Shown here one piece after another: positions 34,628-47,379 of a DNA stretch of 64,000 bases. Below the pieces are notes generated by a model. The model was not told the DNA's origin, searched no databases, and worked only from the letters and a program-made list of their open reading frames with translations. The position numbers and the translations under genes were made by a program. The stretch lies in NCBI RefSeq assembly GCF_000699445.3, contig NC_067197.1:13150152-13214151 (forward strand), given 5' to 3'. Position 1 is the first letter of the stretch, and the number at the start of each line of letters is the position of its first letter. This DNA is from Schistosoma haematobium (taxonomy: Eukaryota; Platyhelminthes; Trematoda; Strigeidida; Schistosomatidae).

Positions 34628-35944
34628 GAGGTATCAGTAAATGTATACTAGTTCATTGTAGATTTCGCGAAGTGGTACTTCTTCAATCAATACCGAAAAA
34701 ATAAGCACATTTGTAAAGCTGTATATTGAGAAGTATCACCGTATGCATAAAATAAAAGCTCAGGCAACTGCGAAGGCAACTGTACAGTGAACGTGTTATT
34801 TTAATTTCATTGTAAATTGTATATAATATAGATTATTTAATATATACCAGAAGGTTATGTTTTTCAGCTCATGTTAGAAACCGCATCTTCTCTATTTATA
34901 GGTGTTTTATATAGTTTGTCATAATTAACATACAGCCTAGAATAAATGTGTGTTAGCCCAAGTTGCCATGTCACTTCAGGACGGCGAGTTGAAATTAACA
35001 AAAATACCAAATAAGTCGAAGTCATGTAGTATTAGTGTCAGTGACTAGAACTAAACATGAAGAATATGGTTCGAAAAAGATGAGTTTTTAGTTATTATAT
35101 ACATCATAGGGTGTCGATATGTCACTACATTTTTGGTGTAACTAATACAAATACAGTTATTCATGAGGCTTTCTTCCAACGGTGCTTCATCTCCAATTTC
35201 TGTCCTAGAAGTATGTAACCTTGATTATTTTATAGCTGTACCTACCTACATTTGTATTCTAAAGACCAAAATAATTGATTAGGCGTATGATTCACTCAGC
35301 TATCCTCATAAGTACATCATCAATGATAAGTCTGTTAGAAACGGTTTAGTATACTCTCTCAAACTAATTGAACTTTTTGCCCTAATTTATATCTTGTTTT
35401 TAGTGTGCAACTCTCATTTTGACAAGTCCGATTGAGTCCTTAGTTTCCACTAAAGTAAAGTCCCAAAAACTGTTACATGTTCTTGTTTTTACAACTTTTG
35501 AAGTGGATTCGGGCTGCAGTAGCGCTTTAGGCAACAAGAATCTCAGTACATATGTATATTTGCCTATGCAGAGAGATGAAAATCCGACTACCACAATGAA
35601 CAGTGGATATTGGCCGAGACTGGCCCTAAAATCACTACCTCCCGATCCAATCAGTGTTGGCTTTCACACACGTGTTCTAGATTCCATTCCAGCCATAAAC
35701 TCATGTTCTCTAGATGGTTAAGAGTTGGATTTCCAAATGTGTATGGTTGCATATCCCCAAGTTTATGCTCTCTATGGTTGCGTGACATCTGTTACTCAAA
35801 AGTCGTCTTAGGTTTCCTTAAGATTGGTTCGTACTATAACCCTTAAGTTAATGGTGTCAATGTAGAGCAGAAAGTTTAGGCACGAGCTGTTTGATGAAAT
35901 TAGTGTTTAGAAACTGATGGCTAAATGTCTCTCTCCATTTGCCT
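33879..35944. repeat. Right arm of the inverted duplication
   Basis: Reverse complement of 1-2064. The inner breakpoint is at 33879, where homology starts with attcagtttttcccgg. The outer end coincides with the window start of the left arm, so the duplication may extend further. The arms are separated by about 31.8 kb. Confidence 0.95.
34662..34790 (+). pseudogene. Terminal exon copy with the open C-terminal frame
   Basis: Encodes 42 residues, ISRSGTSSINTEK then ISTFVKLYIEKYHRMHK and an Ala/Lys tail, ending in TGA. It matches the PHRF1 C-terminal pattern. Six A bases keep the frame open, whereas the left arm has five. A 38-bp GT...AG gap (34624-34661) separates it from the larger exon. Confidence 0.5.
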
Positions 35945-36458
35945 GATAACAGTTTCATTAGTTGGCTTTGACTGAGACTAGTAAGGAATTCAGTCGCAGT
36001 TGGTTAGCCCGATTAAGGAACGGTGGTAATCATTGAAGTTTACCATTTGTGTTCTAAGTCGTGTCAAAATTTATGTTGTTAATGTTGAGTTTTCAATGCA
36101 CTATGACTAACCCTGATACACCGATTTATTCATAATCGGTTGTCGGTGGTACACTCTCATCTGTGTCCCACGTAAGAACTCAGAACCCGGGCTCTTTCCA
36201 ACATTACTATGATGTGATGTTCTCTCGGTTCGATTGCGAAGCTTCCACTAAACCATTTAGTTCTGAGAATAAAGCACCATATTGAGCTGCAGGTCTTTGT
36301 TATATTACCATAATGTTTTCCAGGCGCATCAGTAGGAAGTGGATCGAGCACTCAATGCTTATCTTGACGAAAAGGATGATGGGGAAATGAGATGTAGTGC
36401 AGTGATTAATGTTTGTTTCTACTGACCTACGATGTTGAAGTTCAGTCTATCTCCTATT
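35945..36458. other. Unique DNA right of the duplication
   Basis: No gene recognised. A 64-codon minus-strand frame at 36157-36351 has no known relative. Confidence 0.4.
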
Positions 36459-36745
36459 GTGACCGGCCTCAAGCGGTTACCACTTGGGCACTGCGGTCAC
36501 GCTCTCGGGTCACTAAGACCAACTCTAACCCAATTTCCTTTTCAGGTACCTCTAGAAGGACCTCTCCACGGTGTGGACAACCGGGAAGTTATAACTGCCC
36601 TCATACCTCTAACAGCACTTAAGACCATTCGATTCATAATCAACTTCCCTCTTCGGTTCCTATTATTCCTCCTACCTTGACTACTAACTCCAAACTTCTT
36701 TCTTCGAATTCCTCCTCAAGTGTCACCATGGTCAACAATTCTAGT
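36459..36745 (+). mobile_element. RTE-D 5' fragment, plus orientation
   Basis: Reads CDRPQAVTTWALRSRSRVTK and SGTSRRTSPRCGQPGSY. This matches the 5' coding start of the D copy on the opposite strand (CDRPQAVVPWALRSLSQAVK at about 40135) at roughly 75% in DNA. It directly abuts the minus-oriented D element. Confidence 0.7.
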
Positions 36746-37564
36746 GCGTGAAACAAGGAGAATTCAAGAGATTAGAACTTGGGGAGTCGATGCACCTGCG
36801 CCATGGCAAACGATTTTGAGCCATATAATTAAGGGTCTCTATCATCTATCATCTCTCTATCATCTCGCGGATCCCAACCAGGTAGTTTACACCTACCAAC
36901 ATGACTCAGTCCACTTGTCAGTGACTTCATGGAATTGTGACATGTTTTGATCTGGCCGCCCCTAGCTGTCTTCCAGCCTACTCCTACACCACTGAACATC
37001 GCACGTCAAGGCAGTCGGTCGTTGGGCATACGTAACAAGTGTCCCGGCCATCTCAACTGATGGAGTTTCGCTACCTCATCAATTGATTTGCCATCCTTAC
37101 CTAGTACCCGTCTCCTAACAACTGAGTTACTTACTCGACGGTCCCAGTATATACGATCAATGCTTCGAAGACATCTATGATCGAATACTAGTAAGCTACG
37201 AATATCCCCTGCTCTTACCGGTCATGTTTCACTGCCATAAAGTAGGACGGAACATACTGCTGCACAGTAAACTCGTCCTTTGGTTGATAGACGGATATTT
37301 CGCCTACGCCAAAAATGACTCAAGTTGGCAAGAGCTAGTCGAACCTTTTGTATCCGTGCTGAGATTTCGTCACACACCAGACCACAAGGGCTGGTGAGAC
37401 TTCCAAGATAAGTGGAGCGATCGTTCCAAGTAATCAGCTAGTCCCTATATTTATCCCATATTTCAGTTCTCACAGCCAACAACTAGACTTCTGACTGTAT
37501 TATCACTACATTTGATGATGAAGTCATTGGAAAGTTCAAACCCAATAGCTAAATTACGACATAA

Positions 37565-38677
37565 TTACAGATGGTCGACATGTCCAACTACTTCACTCTC
37601 TATCACTAGTTCGGGTGTCGATGCAACCCAATCCTGAAGCAACATTTTGCATTTCGAGGGGGAGAATCGTATCCCGAACATGCTTGCATTGTTGCTTAGA
37701 GTGGTCAGAAGACTCTGCATTTTGTCAACATCTTCACCAAATAGAACTATGTCATCGGCATATTCTAAGTCAAAAAGTGAATCTTGCGGTAGAAGTTCAA
37801 CCCCTGGAAATTTAGATGAGGAATGTGTCACCTCTAAAAGCACGTCAACGACAAAGTTAAACAAGAATGTAGAGAGTGGTCAGCCCTGACGAACACCACT
37901 CGAGGTTATCAATTCTGATGACAGTTCCCCATATGCTCTCACTCTACCAGTTGTGCTCGAGTAGAGAGCCTTTATAAGGTTAGTGTAATTCTTAGGTACT
38001 CCTTTCAGTGACAAACTCTGCCATAGAACCTCACGATCAACAGAGTCGAATGCTGCATTAAGGTCAAGAAATACTACCATTGTGAGGCGTCTGAATGTGT
38101 GTCTGTGTTCTAGAACCTGACGTAGTGTGAATATCTGGTCTATTAAACCATGTTCAGGTCGAAAACCAGCCTGGTTTTCTCTAATCTGCTCTTCACGAGC
38201 TTTGATTAGGCGTCGAAGTATTATTGAAGCTAATATTTTAGACACTATATTAGTCAAATTGATTCCTCTGTGATTGTCACAAGAGGACTTTCGGCCTTTT
38301 TTATAGACTAGCACAATCTCAGAGGTAAACTTGTCAGAGCCTGCTGCTCTCCCTCGTTTCAGATTTCCTATGGCTTTTTCAACTTCGTAAAGAGTTGGAG
38401 TACTTATATTAACTTGCCATTCAAGTTGACTGGAGATCGTGCGAAACCGAAGTGTGGCTGGAGGCCAGTCGAACTGATCCCTCTAGTGTTCTGCCCATCG
38501 ATCCAATCTTCTGGATTGAAAATTTATAATATTTCCATCTTTTTCTGAGATAGTTTCGCTAACAGTCGGGTTCCTAATATCGGTTTCCTTAACAAGTCTG
38601 AACAGTTGCCTGATGTTACCTATTGCCACTGCCTTTTCCACCTCTCGTGCTTTCGCTACCCACCACTTCGTGATCAT
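37565..38677 (-). pseudogene. Element D reverse transcriptase
   Basis: Pieces: KKGRKSSCDNHRGINLTNIV, QAGFRPEHGLIDQIFTLRQV, VVFLDLNAAFDSVDREVLWQ, SSGVRQG, then the next frame with LEYADDIVLFGEDVDKMQSL (catalytic Asp pair present) and FSPSKCKMLLQDW. At least three frame changes. Confidence 0.85.
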
Positions 38678-39049
38678 TTCATAGGCTTCTTGTCACCTCG
38701 CGCTTAAGCTAACTCCGCTCTTCGTCATGTTCAGATCCAGATGGAGTGAGCTTTCGAGCATCTATCAGTGCGATAGATGCTGCTGAGATCCAGTGTTTCA
38801 CCTTAACCTTATGGTTTACCTTACTAGCAGATATCACTGCTGTTTCCACAGCTTTTAGGATGTCATTTCACGTTGACTCAAGATGGGCATCACATACAGT
38901 GCTGCCTGTTTTTCCAGTTGTTCCTGAAATGTACTCTTAGTTTGACTATCACTAAGTAGGACCCTAAGAGGTTTCCTTGCAGCGTCTTTCCTACGTCCAG
39001 TAAAACGCAGACAGATACGCGCTCGTACTAGAGCATGACCTGAATCTAA

Positions 39050-39340
39050 TCATGTGCTCCAGAATGAGCGACAGTCTTCTATCGAGCCCCTCCATCGGTG
39101 GCTGATAGCGATGTGATCTATTTGGGTCCAACGTTGGGACGAATTAGGGGGTTGCCATGTTAAAAGATGTTTTTTCTTATGCTTAAAGTTAGTATGTGCA
39201 AGGAACAGGTGGTTATCTGAGCATAGCTGCAACAGACGGTGGCCACTATCTGTTCTTTGAGTCACGATGCTATAAGATCCACCCAGGTGTCTTTTCCTAT
39301 CGCTTAGTTTACCTACTTGAGCATTAAAGTCACCGACCAC
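39050..39340 (-). pseudogene. Element D endonuclease C-terminal part
   Basis: Encodes MVGDFNAQVGKLSDRKRHLG, the LLTWQPPNSSQRWTQIDHIA segment and SHRWRGSIEDCRSF. The GDFNAQVG and IDHI motifs are those of RTE-type endonucleases. One frameshift near 39360 separates it from the N-terminal half. Confidence 0.8.
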
Positions 39341-39367
39341 TATTACTACATCAGAGCGCCTAGCTTT

Positions 39368-40410
39368 TCAGAGGAGGTCGGAGAGCTTTCTGTAAAACTC
39401 ATCTTTCACATCATCTGAGCTACAGTCAGTGGGAGAATAGGCAGAGACGACGAAGAGGCAATGACGAGTGTCTCTATCTTTTTGGATCCTTACTGTTCCG
39501 TTCAGTCGGACAGCGCACAAACGACTGTCTAATGGGATCCACTCTAAGAGAGCTAGTTCTGTCCTAGGACTCAATGCTAAACCTACGCCGGCCAATCCAC
39601 GAGAAGCGGCATCAGGGCTTCCAGATACACGAAGTGTGAATCGAGTTGGTTCTTTGTTTTGACATAATGATGTCAAGTGAATGAAGCTACTCGGATCCTG
39701 TATGCGCGTTTCGGAAACGCAGTACACATCGATGGCTCGAGATTCTAAAGTCCTAGCTAAGGAAGCCAGTTGTCCTATTTGGCATAGTGTTCGGACGTTA
39801 AAAGCTCCTACATGTATTTTAGAGCATGGTTTCAGGAGACCCGGAATAAAGTTCCGCGTACGCGAAACGTTCGCCCTAGCGGTGCGAGGTGATAAAGGGA
39901 CGTGAGAAGGATTAGTCGGGGAGATAAGAGTGGTATTAAGAGGTGTAGGAAGGATTTGAATGTGACCAACTTGGTCTCGTGTGTTGTTACGGGTATGAGG
40001 GCTGGTGTCACTTCCCGGCTGCCCACTCCGCGGAAGGGTATTTCTTGAGGAACCTGAAAAGGAATTCGGATTAATGTCGACCTTAACGGCTTGAGAGAGT
40101 GACCGCAGAGCCCAGGGGACAACTGCTTGAGGCCGGTCGCACACGGCCTTTTTGTGGGAGGTTTTTGTCGTGTTAGCTCCGTTTTTCAAAGGGCCTTACC
40201 GCCGGAGACGGAAATCCGTGAGGTAAGGTGAGGTGCGGCATTTTTAGGGTCGAACTTTTCTAACCTCACCCCTCCTTGTGAGAATGCAGCATCGCTGTCA
40301 TGCTGGTTGTCCGAGGGAAACACCTTACTGCTGTCACACCCCTCTACAGTCAGCAGTACGACTCCGCCCTCAGACCTTGAGTTGCTGCTGTTAGTCTTAC
40401 CGTTCTCCAA
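39368..40410 (-). pseudogene. Element D N-terminal region and endonuclease start
   Basis: One open frame (40189-39368, 273 residues) carries a Ser/Thr/Asn-rich N-terminus, then KIHVGAFNVRTLCQIGQLAS, VYCVSETRIQDPS and FVVSAYSPTDCSSDDVKDEF, the first motifs of an APE-type endonuclease. A preceding frame (40410-40186) gives a further N-terminal piece. Confidence 0.75.
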
Positions 40411-40569
40411 CCGACCTGCTTTGCGTGGTAGAACCTACAGGAACATATGTTCCAGCCAATATAGCTCGGTTGGGTCATCACGATAGGCAAGCCCAATCAC
40501 CGCGTTAAGGTAGCAGCTACGGTCGGGTTATACTGCAAAAGCAGTTAAATGCATTTCCGAGTTAGATTT

Positions 40570-41716
40570 CCTCATATGCAGTACGAGGTCGGTATCTGCA
40601 GTGATGTTGATCTAAACAAAAATGGGTGGCGTTCCTAAGCACAAGAACTGTGAAATATATATTTGACATCACAGTCATCCTCTCCTTGTAGTCATGATGT
40701 GCATAAGATGTGGTTTCAGCTACTGAAAGCAAAGTGAGTCAGATCTACGCTTTAGTTTATGCACTTTCTTGACTCCACTCTCTAAACTCGTTCTGGTGTA
40801 TAGCGTAGTAATCTAGTCTTCTTATTTTAAGCTACATCAAAACCAGCGAAGATGGATAAACTAGGTGTATCAGAAACGACTATCGATGAAATATTATTCC
40901 TATTTTTCTCACACTGAAAAAGTACCCACCTATGTCAACACTTTTGAGTTATAGTGCTTCGCAATTTATCCAGTCAAATGCTAGCGAGAAATTTGGATTT
41001 ATATGCAAAAAACGGTTTTCATTGGACTGATTGTAATTGGCTGTTGCTGAAATCCAGAGTTTAGTATTTAAGAATCTACCTTGTGCAATATGCTTTCTTG
41101 CTAAGTAGTCAAAAGTAGATGCCCAATGTCCTTGGACCTAGGTCTCTTGTAGAGTCAGTTAGACCATTAATGACAGTGCAACTCCAGTAACAGAACCTGG
41201 TTTGTAATAAAAACAAGCACGGTAATGGTAAACACAAAATCGATGTCAGGCTTTCAGATTGTGAATTTTAACAGGCACTTCACCTCACCTACATGGCCGA
41301 AAAACTAGACATCGCTTTCTTGATTCTAATTGTCTGTGGTGTATATTTACACCGATACCATCTAATATTCACACATTCTAAACTATCTTAAGTTTTCTGA
41401 AATCTTTCGCTTGTGAGGTAAATATTATAATTATGATAAAAGAATTTAAGAAGTAAAATAATGATGGGACATTTATGAGTTGGATCTGAGGGTAGTATAT
41501 TTTCTGATATGTACAAATTTACAAAAAAAAGCCATAGGCAGTTCATAAGATGAATACGGTCAAAAAATATATTATAAATATCAAAATTTATAATACATAC
41601 TATGAAAGTAATATCTAATTTAACTGATTTCACTCAGTGAATTAATTGTTTTACCAATGAAAATGACAAATTAATATGAAGAGAATCTGGAGAGGAAACA
41701 CATATCATCACGTAAT
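40570..41716. other. Downstream flank of the Asn/His-rich gene
   Basis: AT-rich DNA between element D and the last exon of the large minus-strand gene. It probably contains that gene's 3' untranslated region. No other gene seen. Confidence 0.4.
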
Positions 41717-42304
41717 TTAGTCATTCTCGATCAATTCCAGGTCCAGATCCGTGAAAGACAATGTTTGTTTGCTGTTATTTGATTTTTTTTGTAGAATGTC
41801 TGAAGAGATACGTTGGCGATTAGGTGTTTGTGGAGAAAGAATACTTTTCATGTCATCTGATTCTCTATCAGAGTTTGAACTCGTTGATGGTGTAAAAAGT
41901 AACACTTGTCTACCAGTACTATCATCTTGTAAAGTTGTATCAACTGATTCGTTTAACAACACATCTGGATGATTGTATGCCGGTATTCTACAACTATCAC
42001 TACTTCTATCATCTGAATTATCCCATTCAATATTTGTTGATGGATGAATTGGGGTAAATGCAATTTCATGAATTGATGACGATGACAGTGAAATTATAGG
42101 ATGATGATAATTTGTCTCAGATATTCTACCATTATTACTATTATTTTCATCAATCATTGTTTCAGGTGTTTCATGTTCCTTTTCATCTTCAGTCATTTCA
42201 TAAAGTTTTCCTAATTCATTGTGCATGTAACGATGTATAAAGTTTTCTTCAGAAAAAACACTAGAACAATGTTCATATTCCTGTCCACAGTTGATATTAT
42301 AAGC
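41717..42304 (-). CDS. Large low-complexity gene, last exon
   Basis: 195 residues plus stop. The acceptor (tttgtttag) precedes AYNINCGQEYEHCSSVF, and the exon starts in phase 0. It is Ser/Asn/Asp-rich with acidic stretches and ends SFTDLDLELIEND. No domain recognised. It follows the 43183-44421 exon across an 878-bp intron with matching phase. Confidence 0.7.
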   Translation of the reverse strand, partial: AYNINCGQEYEHCSSVFSEENFIHRYMHNELGKLYEMTEDEKEHETPETMIDENNSNNGRISETNYHHPIISLSSSSIHEIAFTPIHPSTNIEWDNSDDRSSDSCRIPAYNHPDVLLNESVDTTLQDDSTGRQVLLFTPSTSSNSDRESDDMKSILSPQTPNRQRISSDILQKKSNNSKQTLSFTDLDLELIEND

Positions 42305-43182
42305 CTAAACAAAATTATAAAATGAACATTTTCGATTATATATATACTGAAGGTGAGTTATGGACTTAGATAGAGAAACGATCAATAACATTTTACTTGG
42401 ACGCTTATCATATTTAGTTAATCCTATCTTAAATTCTCTGCTTTAATTCAATTACTACTAATGAATTAAATATATGATTTCCACGGTATCATCAATAAAT
42501 GTCTGGACTGAGGTCATAAAAATTTTATTTGAAAACTAGAATGATTCAATCACCATGGTAGAAGATCACTGTCACTATATTCATCAGAATGCAAAATGAT
42601 TATGCGAAGAGCAGATCTGGGACGATAGTGGATAAAACAATGAGGCAGTTGGAGAACCCGAATTTTAGGAATGTTATGAATAAACAAAATAGAGAGTGGA
42701 CGAATGTAGGGCTATGAATGCAGGTCAATTTCTCTAAAATAAAGTTTGGATATCTAACTGACAGGCTATCAGAGACGAGATGAGTCCCTTGAAATCTGAA
42801 AGCATCAATTAATATCTCTTCTTCATTTATCAAAACATTACACACTTATAATGTGTAAAATACATTCTACATACTAATAAAATCTGATTTTTAAAATACC
42901 AAACAGGTGTTTCATCCTAACTTGGGACTCTTCGACAGTATGCATTCACGAAGTAAATCACTAGTGAGCAAATGTCTATTGTTTTCTAGAAGAGTTTATA
43001 GAGTTTAGTTTCATGTATATGTGGTATTCACTATGGCTTGACACTAGTTACTGAAATCGAAAAAAAACTACCACTAGTACTGTAATACTAGTAATAGTTT
43101 TCATAGTAAGGAAATGATTTTAAACATTGTCATTTTTCAGAAAAGAAAACAAACAAAACGAGACGTAATATATAGAACTTAC

Positions 43183-44421
43183 ACTGTATTTATTTTTATC
43201 CGCATATGACGTTATGTAGCATGGATTTCCTACAGAGCTGGCGACAGAACATGAATTATCGTCTAAAGTTTCAGTAATTTCACCATTTTCATTATTATCT
43301 GTCATCAATGTAGTATTTTTCAAATTAGACTGTGCACAGTGCTTTATTGATGATGCAGTAGAAGACAAACAGTGATAATGCTCATCATTTACATCAGATT
43401 CAATTAAAGTGGCATTATCTTGATATTTATTTGCATCAAACATGGACAAGCATTTCGAGGCGGCAAAAGAAGAAAAACAAGAATACGAAGGAATCACTGA
43501 TGATTGTTGATCAGTGGACGGAAATATTGAATGCCGCTGTACATCATGACACGGAAAAGCATACTGATGATGTTGATGATAGTGATGCCGATGGTGACAG
43601 TCTAAGTTATCATCTAATCTACTATTTGATAAAATTGTAGATATATAATTTAGATGTTCAATGTCAGACAATGATTTACCATCATAATTGTTTTTTAATT
43701 GGTCTACTGTTCTTTTAAACATACAACAATTACAAGGTGGTAATTCCTCATGTGGCAATAATTGCTTCCTCTCCTCCTCATGAATGTGATGATGATAATT
43801 ATTGGATTCATTGTGAAAATCAGTATCCCTATAATATTGGTTACTACATTCACCACTTGGTCCACGTCTACGTTTTAATCCAGCTGCTGTGTTAGCGATG
43901 GTAATAGTACTGGAAGTTGTTGTTGATGTCTTCGTCGTCATCATCATTGCAGTCGTAGAAATAGTAGTGAAAAATGTAGACGTGTTAGTATTAGTAATGG
44001 TAGTAGTAGGTGACTGATGTATATGCTTCCCGGTTCTAGAGCAATGAGGTGAATGTCGATAATTAATATCATAAATTGTATCATCATTAGGTTGTGAACA
44101 ACATCGAAGCATACATTTCACTGATGGTAAAGAATAACTACAACAATAACTACTACTATCACTATTACTGCTACTGCTACTACTAACATTTCTACTCTGA
44201 TGATTATCATTAATATTAGGCTCACTATCTTCTAACTTAAAGCATGGTTCTAAATCTGTCAGTTTACTTGACGTATCACCAGATTGATTTAATGACTTAA
44301 TATCGATTGATGTGTTTGTTTGATTTCGTCTATGATGGTGATGATAATGTTGACGACGTTGATGACAATCACAATTACAATGATGATTAGAACTTGGCCC
44401 AGAATCTGAAGATACACCAAA
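43183..44421 (-). CDS. Large low-complexity gene, internal exon
   Basis: 413 codons, open across the whole exon, phase 0 at both ends. The acceptor TTATAG precedes FGVSSDSGPSSNHHCNC, and the donor AGT/GTAAGT follows DKNKYS. Composition is His-, Asn-, Ser- and Thr-rich, with repeated HH runs and a Thr/Ile-rich stretch after KHIHQSP. A Cys cluster (CMLRCC, later CNCCMF) is the only hint of structure. No homology recognised. Confidence 0.7.
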
Positions 44422-45596
44422 CTATAATAAAGACAGAATAAAAGAGAACAGTAAAACATTTATGAACATCTTTAATAGGAGGTAAAGCTTGAAAATAAAT
44501 CATTCTCTTTACTCTGTCTTTTTTTAAGACTAAACTGAAAAGTTGATTGAAATTCAATCCTGAATATTAACAATGAAATAATGTAAACTCTTATTGGTAA
44601 TTATATCAATATAATACTTGTTGAAAAGGTTAGTGTCTATTTTGACTTGATAGTTCAATGAACAATGCTGTGGTATTTGAAACAAAAGGTAATAACTCAA
44701 GTTTTAATATGAACATCAACTAACAATTCTCAAATAAAATGAGAAGCTCTTCTTACATTCTATTGCTAACCACAATCCATCTAATCTACTCAACGCAAGA
44801 TTTCTAATTGTAACCATAAACAAGTAATAATTCACATAAAATAGATAACTAAATTTTACAAAGTATATTAGTTCCTTATGATGTCTTCATGCTAAACCAT
44901 GATTTGTGAAACGTCGGTACATCTGGTTGTTAATAGCAGTGATGATATATTTATAAATGTTTAGTTTCTAAATACTGATCAATGGAATTTATCTCAATAT
45001 TATAAAGACAATTTGTTCAGCAAAAGTGTAGTTTTAAAATTAAGAGTAGTTGGTTATTTGCATATATGCAGAGTTGATTCACACGAAGGCAAATATCTAA
45101 ATTTATTTAGGATAGGGATATCTTCTCTGAAACTTACCAAAACAAAAAATCTCACATATAATATCAATGAAACATTTCAATAAATCCATTACATCTTATA
45201 CCCTCAAAATCCCAAAAATACATTGTGTATATATATACCATGAAAATACATAGTGAATTTATATAGATAAAAAGTAACATAAAATTGTGGTGTACACAAT
45301 GTAATGCATTTAAAACTATTGAAATATAACAAATAATGTATAGGCTGTTTAATGTTTAAACTAAACATTAGAACTCTGTATGTTTTTTCGTACAAGACTG
45401 TATGAAACCTATTGTTGAGATTAAAAGTAAGATTTTTAAAGATTCAGTGTGGCAAAACTGAATATTTAGTGAACCACAGTTAGAATATGTATTCTTTCTC
45501 AAAAAGGCCTGTCAAAATATTCTTCAATTATATAGTAAAGAATTTCTTATTGGCTTTATTATCATAATTATCAATAATTTATTGACAACCCTAATA

Positions 45597-46358
45597 AGTC
45601 AATCAGTCAGTCAGTCACAAAATAGGACCAGGCACATAAATGCATCGGTTCAGGTTGACATACTGCATTAGCACAGCAAGATGAACACCGGATTCATAGA
45701 AGTGGTTAATTCAATGGTGGTAATATATGAAAGATTGCATATAAGGATATAGTACAGAAAGAAAGAATTAGTTTGTAGAAAGAAAGATATAAAACAATTT
45801 TAATCTCACAGTTTAAGGAAAGACAAAGAGTGTACACACCTACACCATTGTGATCTAGTCTGAGCTATGTCACCCACAGACTCCAACCATTGAATACGAC
45901 AGTCATGCAAACCCCAACCAAGTAGTCTGCACCTACCAACATGGCCAAGACTAGGAGTTAGTGACTTCAAGCACTGATGCCACGTTTTGGTTTGGCCGCC
46001 CCTAACTTTCTTCCAACCATCTCCAACACTAGTCAGCATTGCGCGTCGTGGTAATCGGTGTTCAGTCATACGTAACAAGTGGCCCAACAATCTCAGTCGA
46101 TGAAGATTCGCAATCTCATCAACTGATTTACCATCGCTCCCTAATACCCTGCGTCTAACCCCACTATTACTTACCCGGTGATCCCAGCGGATGCGAGCAA
46201 TATTTCTGAGACATCTGTGGTCAAATACTGGTAGCTTACGAGTATCTTCAACTCTTAATGGCTACATTTCGCAGCCGTGAAGTAGAACAGAACGAACTGC
46301 CGCGCAGTATACTAGTCCTTTTATTAATAAAAGGATATCTCGCCTTCGCCATAAGTGA
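45597..46358 (-). mobile_element. RTE-D 3' fragment in an intron
   Basis: Has the (TGAC)n tail at 45597-45620 and codes the D C-terminus: LRRLLGHLLRMTEHRLPRRA-like sequence, VGDGWKKVRGGQTKTWHQCL and CLKSLTPSLGHVGRCRLLGW. It is 5'-truncated near 46358, where gypsy element 2 begins. Confidence 0.85.
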
Positions 46359-46528
46359 CATAAGATTATTTCTTCGGAATTATTGTATTATATTCGTACA
46401 AATAAATGGCTATTATTTCGGTGAGTCTTTCTTTATATACATTTCATGCTGTTATTTCTTATTGCCTTATTTTGTATATTCCAATCTTTGACTTATCATT
46501 ATTGCTGTTACTATTATTCCTCTGTATC

Positions 46529-46876
46529 ATGTCACTTGATAATTCTATAACACTCTTAACTAAGTCTGCTCTCGTGGGTGACAATTTTGTACCTTTACTA
46601 GTTTTTAACCGCAGAAATGTTGAATTGTGGTTTTCACGGTTGGAAAACTTTTTTGTTGCTTACAGAATTACAAGTCAGGGCACGAATTTTAGTTATGCAA
46701 ACTCGTTGTTACCAGATCACTTTGTAGAACAAGTGAGTGATGCCATTTTCAAACCAGATCCAGAAACACCATATGATATTTTAAAAAGAGAGGCAATTCG
46801 CGACGCATCTCTGACTGATCGGCAGACAATGAACCTACTTTTAGCTAATGTACAGTTAGATGATAGCACACTATAA
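46529..46876 (+). pseudogene. Gypsy 2 gag
   Basis: Starts MSLDNSITLL and contains VFNRRNVELWFSRLENFFVA and ILKREAIRDASLTDRQTMNL, typical of schistosome gypsy capsid. It stops at 46876 while related sequence goes on in broken frames. Confidence 0.75.
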
Positions 46877-47379
46877 TAGTTAAAAGACCAGATAATAAAT
46901 ATATTGAGTGATCATCTTGTGGATAAAAGCTTGTTATAATAGTTATGGCTTAGACGACTTTCTCAGAACATTCAACAAATATTAGAGATTGGAGATAAAG
47001 ATGTCAATTTTGATGGACCATCAAACATAGCCGACAAAATATAAGAACTAAGAGATACTCTGAATCACATATACACACAAACTCAACTGACGAAATCACT
47101 GAGTTGCGACAACAGTCAACGTTCTCATCAATCAGTTAGCTTCGCTTCGCTTTCGCAATATGCCCCACTGCATGTGTAGACGGAGACCTAGAAGCCGTAC
47201 ATGTCGTAGTCCAAGCACTGGCCGATATAAATATGCTGGTAACACAAAATTTACGCCAATCAAGCGACGAAGTGTACCTTGACCTGTAACTTTGCGAACG
47301 CACGACAGGTAAACGTCAAGACCGACGATGAGCAACAAGTACGGTTGCCGGCCACAATTTCTAAGGTAGTCGTTTGTGT

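Larger units (their letters stand above)
36746..40570 (-). mobile_element. Element D: near full-length RTE-like retrotransposon
   Basis: Minus-strand order: 5' leader (40420-40570), N-terminal region, endonuclease (39050-40189), RT (37565-38677) and C-terminal domain decayed to about 36790. The (TGAC)n tail seen in other D copies is missing. The frame changes several times, so it is inactive. It shares no close protein similarity with family B beyond RT motifs. Confidence 0.85.

Noticed and set aside
44880..44935. Possible Penelope-type hammerhead (gaaacgtc after gatg)
   Set aside because: Core 1 is mutated and no convincing stem II can be drawn.
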